64,000 bases of DNA from Gordionus sp. m RMFG-2023 (lineage: Eukaryota; Nematomorpha; Gordioida; Chordodea; Parachordodidae): the NCBI RefSeq assembly GCF_954871325.1, contig NC_088779.1, positions 10,976,846 to 11,040,845 of the forward strand, in the 5' to 3' direction. How positions within the stretch are numbered: position 1 is the stretch's first letter; every line of letters starts with the position of its first letter. Positions 25,201 through 34,700 of this stretch are shown piece by piece. Made by a program: the position numbers and the translations under genes. The notes beneath the pieces are model-generated. The model did not search any database. It was not told where the DNA came from and saw only the letters and a list, made by a program, of their open reading frames with translations.

Positions 25201-28200
25201 ATAATATATACAAAATAAAATGAACTATATTTGAAGTAAAAAGATATTTGAAATTTATATTTTCTAAATTTTAAAAAAATTATTTATTGGGTTGTTAATT
25301 TTTATATTTCGTTCTTCCGATTGGCGCCTTTCTATAAAAAAAAGAATGGCATTTACATTTATTTTAAATGTTTTATTTTTCCAGAGTTGTTAAAGTAGCG
25401 AGCTATTTGTAGTGCTCTAACTTTTTTGGTAGCTATAGCTAATAGCGGCTACTTTTTTGCAATTATTTAATTTTTTAGCGCGCTACATTTTTTGAAATTT
25501 TAAAAAATATAATGAAGGTAAGTATAAACATGAAAATTTAAATATAATATCATAATTAATTATAAATTTTTAGGATTTATTATTTAATTTTGAAATTGAA
25601 ATATATTTTCAATTTGTAATTTGTATTTTCATTTGTATTATAAACCTAAATCACGGGTTAATAATTTAAAATGTCATCGCCTATGGATATCCAAATCGTT
25701 GAAAGTGATTCAGACAATGATATTAATAAAATGGAAAATACCAGGGAAGAAAATGTTCTTAATAGAAATAATACAAATTTCCCATTCCCTAGATTTGATT
25801 AAAATAAATAAAAGACCAAAACTGGCTTCAAATTTATTTGTTTAAAATGTAAAAAAAAATATTTCCTCAAATCAATCCAGTTATAACCTCAAGAAACACC
25901 AAAAGGTAAATGTCATTATTACATTCTAATAGTGTTTATTTTATAAGACTGTTCATACCAATAGCTTTAAGGAAATGGGGAAACATTAAAATAATTTTGG
26001 TATAGGCGATTCTACATCTAAAAAGACTAATTCAAATCAAACCAAATTAATTAATAATCCGAATGCCAATATTTCTCAGAAATTGGCTGATAAAGTTATT
26101 GTTGATTTTATAATTGATACAGTTCAGCCAATGTCCTTGGTTGATAGTCCATCATTTACCATGATGATTAAAACTCTATCCTCTGGTACAAGAATTTTAT
26201 GTCGCCAGTAATGAATAAAATAGCAGATAACTTTAAAGTGATGAAAGACACTCTAATAGTAGAGTTATCAGAGATATCATATATATGTACCACGGCAGAT
26301 AGTTGGACACATAACACTAGGTTAAAACTTATAAAATGCAACAAATTACCATAAATATTTATTTTTATTACAGAAATTTTTTTAATATCAAAACTAACTG
26401 TATTTTAATATTTATAAATGTTGATTTTTATATATTTACTATACAATAACATTATAAGCAAAGAATAAAACTAATTTGTTTCTGAATTTTTTTTTATAAA
26501 AAGTAGCTTAAAAAGTAGCTAAAGCTACTTTTGAAAAATAATAGCTAATAGCGAGCTATTTTTTTGACAAATAGCGATAGCGGTAGCGCGCTACTTATAA
26601 AAGTAGCGATTAACAACTCTGTATTTTTCAAATTTCTTCCGATTATTAGATAAGGTTTATAAAAATTTTGAAAAAAATATTCACTTAAACTATTTTTTTC
26701 CTAAAACATAAATGAGGTATTTCTGTTTTTTAAACACTTCAAACTTATTTATTATACCACTTAATAGTTTTTGTTTTTAATGTATCACCAAATAAAACAC
26801 CTGCAACCCTATAATATGGAATGAATTTTAATAATTTATAATATATAAAATAATTAATATTTCTTTTAATAAATCAAAACATAAATCTTTATTTAAAATT
26901 AATAAATTATTAATAATTTACCAGGCTTAATTCATCCTCAAATCAAATGCATGCAAATTAAAATGGAAGAATTTGAGGGATTCTTTTTTAAAGGAAAAGA
27001 GAAAGAGAGAAGAAATACATTCAGGGGATGCTGCTAAATCTAGCACTCCATGGAAATGGTACGAATCTCTATCATTTCTTACTACTTCCACTATTCCCTG
27101 AAAAAAGCTAAACAGTAACACATATAATAATGAGAATGTAAGACCAGGGTAAAAAAGGATCCTATGGGAAAATAATTAGATTTTCAAATTTATCATATCT
27201 CCCCATTTGTCGTAAAAGGAGTGAATATGAATCACCCGACTTTCAATTCAACTGGTCGAAATTCCCTTATTTCATGTTTCTTTTGTTATTTCATATAGTC
27301 TGTTATATAAGCACCATTCTTTTTCGTTCTCACTCTGACATTATATGTAATTGCTAAATTTTGTAAAAAGATATAAAATGATACTCATTAAAATAAATTT
27401 ATCCCTTAATAAGTGCATTAATGAGTGTATTTTTGTTGCTTTTAATTTAATTGAATATCACCTAAGATGATTAGTTGAATAATTAATTTGAATAATATTT
27501 TACTAGAAATATTATCTAGGATCGAAAAATGCTAATATGATAAATGAATGAATGTGATATATTGTTCAAAGATACACAATTTTTAAATATATTTTATTTA
27601 TAAAATATTCGGCCCGGTCCGGGTATTTAAAAAAAAAATTTTAGGCCTGGCCAGGGTATAAAAATTTCTGGCCTGCAGATTTCTGCTATAAATGTAAATT
27701 ATTTTAAAATACACAACACATCTTGGAAGATCAAATTTATAACTGGATTTTTGAATAATGTCGACCAATAATTAATAATAAATATGTAAATAATTATTTA
27801 TTTAAGGTTTGACCGATATTAATCGTTTTACAAAAAACGAATCGGGCCGAAATTCTCAAAAAACCGATCCAATATTAAGATTACATTGACTTTGTTTATG
27901 ATATATGCATATTATATCGGAATATGGAATCCATCGAGATACAGAATCCCTCAATTTAAGCCATTTATTGAGAGGGATTTTTAAGTTTGAAATATCTAAC
28001 TTCATAGAAATGTATTCTAGAATATGTATAGTACCTAATAGTGTTTTTAAAAAGCCTGATTTTTCTATGCGCAGTTAAGATTTTAGCCAAAATAATATTG
28101 TACTTAATAATTTGAACATAGATAGGGGAAAGGTTTGGACCTCTATTTACCCAATCTTGAGGCTTAGGAGATATTAGGTTAAAATCTTAATTGGGTCCTT

Positions 28201-29667
28201 TTTAAAAATCGATTTTTATCGAGTTTTTTAACAACACTAGTACCTACCCTATGAATTTCAGGCATAAGATTTTGTTACTTTAATTTATACAAAATATATA
28301 TAAATTAAGAGTTTAAATCAAAATTGTCAGAAATTCACAGTTTGGGTATACTATTTAAAAAATAAGATACTTAAAAATGTGATTTAAAAAATTAAACATT
28401 GCCTAAATGAGATGATTTAATTTTTAGGTAGCGTAATCATCCGTGATAATTAACCAACTATCGCCTTGTTACTGTTGTCAAATGATTAACCCAATATTTT
28501 GGCCAAAAAGTATTACGCAAGCCTAGAGATTTTGCTCATAGGCCAGAAAGTTGGGCATCTTAAAACAAAATTTCGAGACTTGTCTAAAATTTTAATTTAA
28601 AATCAGCGAAATTGAGCTATTTAAAAAATGCTAGTCTTGGTCATGAGAAACGAGAAATTTAAAAATGTATCTTGTTTTGTCCCATTTTATATTTACATAT
28701 ATTTTTTTATATATAAAATATTAATTTTCTCCATGGCATTTGATTAAAAATAGCTGGTAAAAAAATAATTAAATAGAAAGAAAGAAAGAAAGAAAGAAAG
28801 TAAGAAAGAAAGGGATCGGCATAAATTTGCCTAATATAAATTAAAATGCTTAAATTGATATTCAATACCGTTTCGCGTATATGGGCAAATTTTTTCGCGC
28901 GTTGTTCATTTGTGGATTATTATTGAGATTCTGAGTTTTTCTCGAGGCGATAAATTCGCTCTGGGCTTTTTTGTTTAAGTAATCTTTTTGAGCTTCGTTA
29001 GGATGGTACAGTTTTCGACCCCAGATAATATCTTTGACATCAAAATTTTCGATTTGGCGGTTTATATTATCGTTTAAATTGCCAGGAGTAGGCGGAGATG
29101 AAAGCAAGGAATATGATAAGCTATCCTCCAAGCTGATTTCCTCTTCGCCCAAGATACTTTCAAAATTATTGGAGCTCTGAGGTGATTTTATAGCCAGCTC
29201 GTGGCTAGAAGCCATGAATAATTTAGACCTTTCCAATAAATACGGCTCTAGCTTCTCGAACTTGGCTATTAGTGCGTCTATGCGCCGTTCTAGTTCAGCA
29301 TTTTCGATACAAATTTCTGAAGGCGGGTTCATCCTCTCCAATTCCCTCAAAATTCTCTGATCCACATTGTTTGCTTTCACCTTCGTGCTTTCGTCCAGGA
29401 TATTCGTTACATCGTAGGAATCATCCAAGATTTTAAGTTCCTTGAGAGCCTTCATTGCTTGGGTGACATTGAATCGCTCGGCTAGAATCTTTCGCTTTGC
29501 AAAGGATTCGAAAATCATTTCTTTAGGCCATTTAATTATGAGAGTACTTTTCCAAGTTGGGCCCTTGTTATTGTTAAACTGAGAGGAACGAAGAATAGGC
29601 TTATGCCGAGGCCCTAGTCGTTTAGTAACTTTGTCGAATAAGTTTACAAATTTGCATTTAAGATGGC
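10298..29667 (-). CDS. DHX30: DHX30-like DExH-box RNA helicase (14 exons)
   Basis: ATP-dependent RNA helicase; vertebrate DHX30 acts in mitochondrial ribosome assembly and RNA granules. Exons in order of translation: 29667-28869, 23988-23748, 22863-22653, 22119-21972, 21132-21006, 20163-19845, 19528-19330, 18685-18515, 18071-17880, 17713-17446, 12098-11835, 11411-11145, 10804-10667 (or 10682), 10582-10298. This gives about 1,209 residues, close to the vertebrate protein. Exon 1 carries a dsRBD-like fold ([13 protein letters not shown]...ILAERF). Helicase motifs are [38 protein letters not shown] and QRAGRAGR; the C-terminal part has GSDHLAH and [13 protein letters not shown]30 rather than DHX36 is chosen from the GFQVRL and [13 protein letters not shown] stretch and the dsRBD-like start. 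The true start codon is not seen. Phases match at every junction except one, where exon 5 may use a GC donor. Long introns hold many transposons. Confidence 0.87.
10617..10640. repeat. G-rich homopolymer tract
   Basis: An uninterrupted run of about a dozen G lies just upstream of the last DHX30-like exon, read on the + strand. Comparable C or G runs occur near 3181, 13545, 19050, 33841, 52780, 53090 and 57358. They are striking in so AT-rich a sequence. Confidence 0.6.
12427..12645. mobile_element. hAT-like 200-bp palindromic MITE, diverged copy
   Basis: The left half (GGCTCGATTTGAGCCG, CTAACTCAATATTTTAGCC) and right half (GTTTTTAAAAAT, ACTTAACAAAATTA) are inverted versions of each other and match the copy at 47731-47934. 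The outermost TAGTGTTG is lost on the left. It abuts the large hAT palindrome in the same helicase intron. Confidence 0.6.
12650..17330. mobile_element. Large palindromic hAT transposon relic (inverted duplication)
   Basis: Two long arms, about 12650-14665 and 15320-17330, are diverged inverted copies around a 650-bp centre. Matching landmarks include GGCCCCTTTTTGCAATC at about 14000 against its inverse GATTGCAAAAAGGGGCC at about 15970, and many GACAATTGT-like sites. The centre and left arm, read on the minus strand, encode a hAT transposase from about 15220 to 13750: TLDNGANM (catalytic Asp region), a truncated TRWNSTY-type block, DPRF, then VSVERAFS of the dimerisation domain. The right arm repeats the second half on the plus strand, so the arms contain coding DNA and are not simple terminal repeats. 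Frames are broken by stops in both arms. Exact ends and a target duplication were not found. Confidence 0.72.
13750..15220 (-). pseudogene. hAT transposase relic
   Basis: Read on the minus strand in several frames. The order is a segment with [14 protein letters not shown] and [20 protein letters not shown], then TLDNGANM, then a helical stretch with [13 protein letters not shown], then KPTLDTIT with NSTYLMIK, then [28 protein letters not shown], and last [15 protein letters not shown]. This is the order expected for the RNaseH-like catalytic core and C-terminal dimerisation domain of hAT transposases of the ZBED type. Several stops and frame changes make it inactive. The N-terminal BED finger is not present here. 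Confidence 0.7.
18838..18935. repeat. Short inverted-repeat module, GCTAACTGTGAATG type
   Basis: ACAGTTAGTGCGAG and CGCTAACTGT face each other across about 60 bp. A related module at about 57018-57115 contains TTCGCCGCGAATTCACGCTAAC, against TTCGCAACGAATTTGCGCTAAC here. This suggests a small dispersed inverted-repeat family. The superfamily is unknown. Confidence 0.35.
18955..19205 (+). pseudogene. C-terminal tail of a LINE reverse transcriptase
   Basis: Plus-strand frames read [21 protein letters not shown] and [19 protein letters not shown], followed by [10 protein letters not shown]. The pattern of RLRWFGHV, a GRPK-type basic stretch, a Trp-rich helix and DR.KWRR.I is the usual C-terminus of APE-type non-LTR retrotransposon ORF2 proteins. 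The conserved tryptophans are mostly stops here, so the copy is dead. It sits in the intron between exons 7 and 8 of the DHX30-like gene, on the opposite strand. Its sequence differs from the LINE at 48183-50700. Confidence 0.6.
20275..20785. repeat. GGGCC-type dispersed repeat in a helicase intron
   Basis: This lies between exons 5 and 6 of the DHX30-like gene. It starts near AATCTGCATGGCC with AGGTCGGCC and GGCCCACTGG patches, contains GGGGCCAGACCG, and ends near GGTCCGGTCTTTGCAAACTGCCC. It resembles the 1509-1785 element in its GC-rich patches and TCTGCA/TTGCAA-like ends. Boundaries are approximate and no target duplication is visible. Confidence 0.3.
22975..23381 (+). pseudogene. hAT transposase C-terminal (dimerisation) relic
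   Basis: A plus-strand frame reads [20 protein letters not shown] followed by an [12 protein letters not shown] segment and [12 protein letters not shown]. This is the hAT C-terminal dimerisation motif (LA...L.IPAT..PSER.FS.AG). Only the tail is present, and the catalytic core and BED finger are missing. It sits in the intron between exons 2 and 3 of the DHX30-like gene, opposite in sense. The sequence is cleaner than the tail in the 12.65-17.33 kb relic and comes from a different hAT family. Confidence 0.7.
25382..26621 (+). mobile_element. hAT element, internally deleted, perfect 8-bp target duplication
   Basis: The ends are CAGAGTTGTTAA and TTAACAACTCTG, flanked on both sides by the same 8 bases TATTTTTC (25374-25381 and 26622-26629), the hAT signature. 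Subterminal AGTAGCG/GCGCTAC palindromes repeat on both sides. Inside, plus-strand frames encode a BED-type zinc finger ([11 protein letters not shown] with a downstream LKKH), then [19 protein letters not shown] and CTTADSWT, the N-terminal part and first catalytic Asp region of a ZBED/hAT transposase. The C-terminal two thirds are missing, and stops occur in the remaining frames, so this copy could move only with help. Confidence 0.85.
25682..26320 (+). pseudogene. Partial hAT transposase (BED finger and start of catalytic core)
   Basis: The coding remnant inside the 25382-26621 element begins near an [19 protein letters not shown] segment and runs through a C2-H type BED finger. A possible short intron follows at about 25906-26007. 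The frame then resumes with [20 protein letters not shown] and the [15 protein letters not shown] helix that precedes the core, ending at [11 protein letters not shown]. Several frame breaks are visible. It may represent the N-terminal half of the same family as other ZBED-like relics here, but it does not overlap them, so this cannot be tested. Confidence 0.65.
28039..28239. mobile_element. hAT-like palindromic MITE (201 bp) with 8-bp target duplication
   Basis: It starts TAGTGTTTTTAAAAAGCC and ends TTTTTAACAACACTA. The flanks are GTACCTAA (28031-28038) and GTACCTAC (28240-28247), seven of eight matching. The interior is an imperfect palindrome with TTTAGCCAAAATAATATTG, as in the other copies. 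It is inserted in another repeat whose CCTACCCTATGAATTTCAG end is also seen near 10013. Confidence 0.72.
28470..28640. mobile_element. hAT-like palindromic MITE, partial copy
   Basis: A CCCAATATTTTGGCC block followed by GCAAGCCTAGAGATTTTG and then the reverse half (AGACTTGTCTAAAATTTTAA) matches the 47731-47934 copy. The ends are eroded and no duplication is visible. It lies in the first intron of the DHX30-like gene. Confidence 0.5.
28775..28811. repeat. GAAA microsatellite
   Basis: About nine GAAA units with one variant unit lie just 3' of the exon-1 donor of the DHX30-like gene, in the intron. Confidence 0.9.
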
Positions 29668-31739
29668 CTAATGAACAATTAGAAGGGTTATAATGCAAAA
29701 GGTCACAAAAATCAAATTATTATTTTCATAGCATTTTTACCTTCATAAAATATCACAAATATAAGTATTATTTCAAGCTTAAAATGTATCATCTGTAAAA
29801 TAGCATTTCAAACTTTACAAGTATCATTTTATATGTAAAATACGCAAATTTTGAAATGTTCAAAATAAAAATTCTTTAAAGATTTTTATTTTTTTGAAAA
29901 TGCTAACAGGATTTTTGATTATTTTTTAGGCAAAATTTACAAATCTGTTTTTTTTGTAAAAATCATATATATTATAAGTACCAATATTTTGTGATTTTCC
30001 TGCATAAAAAATCTTTCATGATGGATTATTTTTTCAAACTCTGAAAATTGTTTAAACTGTCTAGGTGTCAAATGCTTTAATGCAAAATTCTAAAATATAT
30101 AGAGTCATAGAAAAACAAAATTAAAAAGAAGCTTATAATTCTTTCATCTAAATTAGGTGGCTCAAAGAACAAAAAAAAATATTTAACAAATCTGTATTTT
30201 TTATTTTTTTATCAATTTTTTTGTTTTTATTCATAAGATTTATAAAAAAAAATATATTGGCAGGCTTAAATTAAGGCCAAAGATCTAGATTTCTCGGTTA
30301 CCAAACAGCAATTTGAGTTAATAGGTGATGATTTGATCTTCATAATCGCAGAGGTAAAAATGGAATATTTTAATGAAGATAATTTATAATCTAGTATGTG
30401 ATCATATTATTTTATATATTTATAAATATCTTGTTTGCAAATAAATAAATATTTTCAATCTTAAATTTGGTTTATTTAGATTATGTCCAAGGGGTTACAA
30501 AATAAACAATATTTAACAAATTTTAAGGTGGGTCAAAATATTTTAAAAAAAATGTGTGTGGAGTCAGAAATTGAATATTCTTTTTAAATTGGTCTCAAAA
30601 ATGGAATTTCTAAATTTTAAGCACACTAAAAGTAGAAATGGCATTTTTAGATTTAACAAATGTAAAGATTAGATATTACCTGAGGAGTTATTTAACTCAA
30701 TATATATATTTTTTTAAATCCATTAGTGCATTTAAAATTATAATTTAATAAAATGAGTAATTCATAAATTGGACATTTATAACAATTTACTTATTGTACA
30801 GCACTAAAATATATATAATAATAGATATGCACCAATATAAATAAAAAAAACGAAGTGATGCTACAGTTTTTTTTAAACTTAAAAAAATATCAAGCTTAAA
30901 TGACAATTTCAATATTTTGGGAAACAATTCTTAAAAAAATTTATAACACAAAATCAAAATGGGCAAATTATTATAGTAATTAGAAATTTAGAAAAAAAGA
31001 TTTTTTTCTATAAAAAAAATTATTTCATCCCTATACCAATACTCAATATAATACCCTCCATTCCAAAAAAGTGTAGATTTATTGGGAAAAAGGAAGATAT
31101 AGTTCATCAAAATGATAATTTTTTATTTTTTGTATAAATAAAAAGTTAAAAAGGGTATCAGATAAATGATATCAGTTTAAATTGGATATTAACTGATACC
31201 ATGAGTATTAATGCTTCTTTGATTAATAATCCTTATTATAAAGGTATATTTAAATAAAATTTAAAAAAAAATAACATTCCTGTTTTGAAATCCACTTTGT
31301 GAATATAAGCAGCATAACGTAAAAAAAATTTTGAATTTATATATTTTTTTTATTAAACTAAGCACAAAAACCAATGATAAATACATAAACACTTTTTAAT
31401 AAATTTAAGATTGACAATATACCATAAAGTATAACGTGATAATCGTTTTAACCTGATGGGTCAGCATTATTTACAATCAGTTCCTCCTTCAAAACAACTT
31501 TTTGACTAGCTAAGCTTGATAGATTGTTTAATAATTTATAATTTTGATAAAAACTTAATAAAGGATTTGGGTCTAGTTTATTTTTAAAAAACGGCATGGT
31601 TAGGCCAATATAACTACACTAGGTAAAAAAAAACGAATATATATTAACAAGGCATTTAAATACATGACGGCCGTCAACTGTCATTTGATTAGTATCTGAG
31701 TGAATGTCGTTATTTTTTTTATAACTAGCTTGATAAGAT
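29668..31739. promoter_or_regulatory. Putative divergent 5' region between DHX30-like and UFC1 genes
   Basis: The two genes are head to head across about 2 kb, so both promoters, and the missing first exon of the helicase, should lie here. No CpG-rich patch or clear TATA box stands out in the AT-rich background. A 75-bp protein-like segment at about 30280-30353 ends in a GTAAAA donor on the plus strand, but its owner is unclear. Confidence 0.35.
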
Positions 31740-34700
31740 ATGATGAACGATTTAGTCAAAACTATCCCTAATATTCCTTACCTAAAAACGAAAGCAGGTC
31801 CTAGAGATAAAGATTTATGGCCTCAACGATTAAAAGAAGAATATCAGGCTTTAATTGCAGTAATCTTTAACTATATATGTATAATAATTATATATTATTT
31901 TAGTACATGACAAAAAATAAAGAATGTGATTCTGATTGGTTTAGATTAGAATCAAATAAAGAGGGTATTCAATGGAAAGGTAAGTGTTGGCTATATCAAG
32001 ACAGAATTAAATATGAATTTGATATGCAATTTGAAGTGATCATATTCATTTATTTTTAATACATCATTCTACTACAGATTCCTGCTTTATACCCAGTAGT
32101 AGCTCCTGAAATATCTTTACCCCAATTAGATGGTAAAACAGCCAAAATGTATAGGTAACCTATATTTCCATTAGTTTATTTTGTTTAATATAAATATATG
32201 TAAAATATAAATATATCAGATACATCTATACCACTTCTTTTTGCTGATTTTAGTTTGTTTCATGGTTTAATGAGACTATTTTTCAACTATTTGAATATTT
32301 TAGCCAGAAAGGTCTAAGTCTCAAGGTTTTACTAATAGATATCCAAACCCTTGTATCATCAATTACCAAAATCTCCAAGCTTGCATTATATTGTTCTGAA
32401 TAAAATACTGAGTTAGCCATTTTTAAAAATAGACTCAAATTGAACTTTTTATACTAAAATAAAAATTAAGAATAGAAGAGATTTTTCTTTTCTTTACACA
32501 ATAACAATTCCATTTTAGATTTAAATATGCAATTTTTATTTTAATAATGGTTGCAAATTTTTCAATATCAAAAAATATTTTTGTAATTATTCTTCCATTT
32601 TTTTTCTTCATATTTTTTGAAAATGTATTTTTTCAAAAATATTTTTATTCTTATAAAAATAGAGCTCACTATTTGTAATAGACCCAAATTTGTTTTGATA
32701 GGTCTTTGCTTATATTAAATATTGGATTGGACTGATATTTGCCATTTCAAAAAAATATCAGATTGGGTAAATATTTATAGAAAGTCAATCCATCCTGACA
32801 TTTTTATTATTTTATGATAGTGTATTTAATTATATAATATATTTTTATTTTATAATAATGAATTAATAAAAGGAATCAAAATTCAATTCATTTTTAAATT
32901 AAATTATTGTAAAAGATGAAGATAAAAATTTGATTTTTTAAAATATTATTTGCAACAAGAAAAGAATTTAAAATACTTGGGTTATTTCTTGTCAGACAAC
33001 CATAAAATGAGATTTTTGGACAATCATCACTAAAATGAATGAAACTTGGCATATTAGTTATATATTTTTAGCTCAATCTGATCTAAGGTATGTCTTCAAA
33101 GTTGAAAATCATGTAAAGTGTGATTTTATTAAATCTCATTTAAAATAAAAATACTTGTGATACAAATTATATATAATTATATAGCCCTTAAAATTCTACA
33201 TTAGAAAATATCTAAAATATTTAAAAATTCTAAGTATTTTAGTAAAAATTAATATTAACATTGTTGAGAAGCTATTTTTTTTAATGTTGATATTTGCTAT
33301 GAGTGTTTATTACCTTTATATTAAACTGTTTAATAAAAAAAAATTGATAGCTTTTTTCATTTTTAAATTTTTTAAATAAAATAATATAATATAGATGGCG
33401 CTATGGTTTAAATAATCTGGATAAAATATTTTGACATATAGATCCAACCTTTCAATCAGCTGGAATGTTGGAACCAGAACTGCATTAAACTTATTTTTTC
33501 AGTTTCGATCCTAGATTTTTAAAAAAATATATATTTATCCAATCAATCTGATTGAAAATATTATTAAAAATTAAAGATTTTTATGGTATCAGCTTATATA
33601 TTTTTTATTCCTTTCTTTCTTTTCTATTTTTAAACCAATAAATATGAAATTTAACAATCAATTAATGATTTTAAAGAACATATAAGGTAATTAGGCCTAT
33701 TCAAAAAAGAATTAGAATGATTAATTACAAATACGAATAATAGATTATTTGTTTTATCCAAATATGATTAAATTTATTCGATTCAAATAAAACGAATTAA
33801 ACTGAATATTTATTTAATTGATTTTAACCCTTCAATACTCTGGGGGGGGGGGTATATGAAACCCCAGGCATGCAAGAAATGATATTACATAAAAACGGTT
33901 AAATATTATGATCTGGATTCTTCAGTAGCTTCATCATATATATCTTAAAATATATATTCCAAATTTCATATATTTCGATTGAGTAGTTTTTAAGATAGCA
34001 TTTTGTGACCAATTGGGGTTTGTGAGACCCCACCAGGGTAAATTTGTATGTTCTATTTTATATTTGAATGTATTAGTGTAATTTTTTTTATATTGAAGAA
34101 TAAAGAACTATATTATGAATTATCATGATTATATGATGCATAAGTTATTTTTTTAATTTTATATTTGAAATTTAAAAAAAGTAATTTTTTAAAAATTTTG
34201 GCACAAATTATAATTATCCTCATCATCTTTAATCTAGGATTAAGAAATAAAAATATTTAAATATTTTATCAACCAAATATCAAATGAAAATAATGAATAT
34301 TACTGGAGATATATACATTTGAAATTGGGGTCTATTAAACCCCACCCGAGTACTAACGTCATTTTTTTCACCGGAGTATTGAAGGGTTAATAAATTTAAC
34401 ATTTGTTATTTCTATTTGATGTGCCAATCTGACAGATGATATGTTATAAAAAGATTAGCACAAATTTAAAAAATCTCTGAAGTTAAAATGAAAGCAATAT
34501 TTACATTTTTAGTTACTATATTTTTTTAATCTCAATAAATTAAATCACCAACACTTATTTCTTACTATCATGGGTTCGGAAGCGTTAGGGTTAGGTACAA
34601 TAAATTATTGTTAGCTAACCTAATTTATGCTTGATGTTGAAGTTTACAAAATTTCCTCACAAAAAAAACGATTATATCAGATCAATAAAGACGGTGAAAA

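Larger units (their letters stand above)
24670..26812. mobile_element. Inverted-repeat element carrying a nested hAT insertion
   Basis: The left arm (about 24670-24830, starting GTTGCAGGTGTTTTATTTGG) and right arm (about 26635-26812, ending with the inverse) match closely in opposite orientation over about 170 bp, including an AAAACAGAAATACCTCATTTATG segment. The interior contains the hAT element 25382-26621. I saw no coding sequence outside that insertion and no clear target duplication, so the superfamily is open. It lies in the large intron between exons 1 and 2 of the DHX30-like gene. Confidence 0.65.

Noticed and set aside
26927-27121. Minus-strand open frame with splice-like borders in the large DHX30 intron
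   Set aside because: Exon 1 joins exon 2 directly in phase ([14 protein letters not shown]). Splicing this segment after exon 1 gives early stops.
30280-30353. Plus-strand segment KDLDFSVTKQQFELIGDDL followed by GTAAAA
   Set aside because: It is exon-like, but no partner exon or family can be given. The minus strand also offers a short ATG frame with a donor, so strand and ownership are undecidable.
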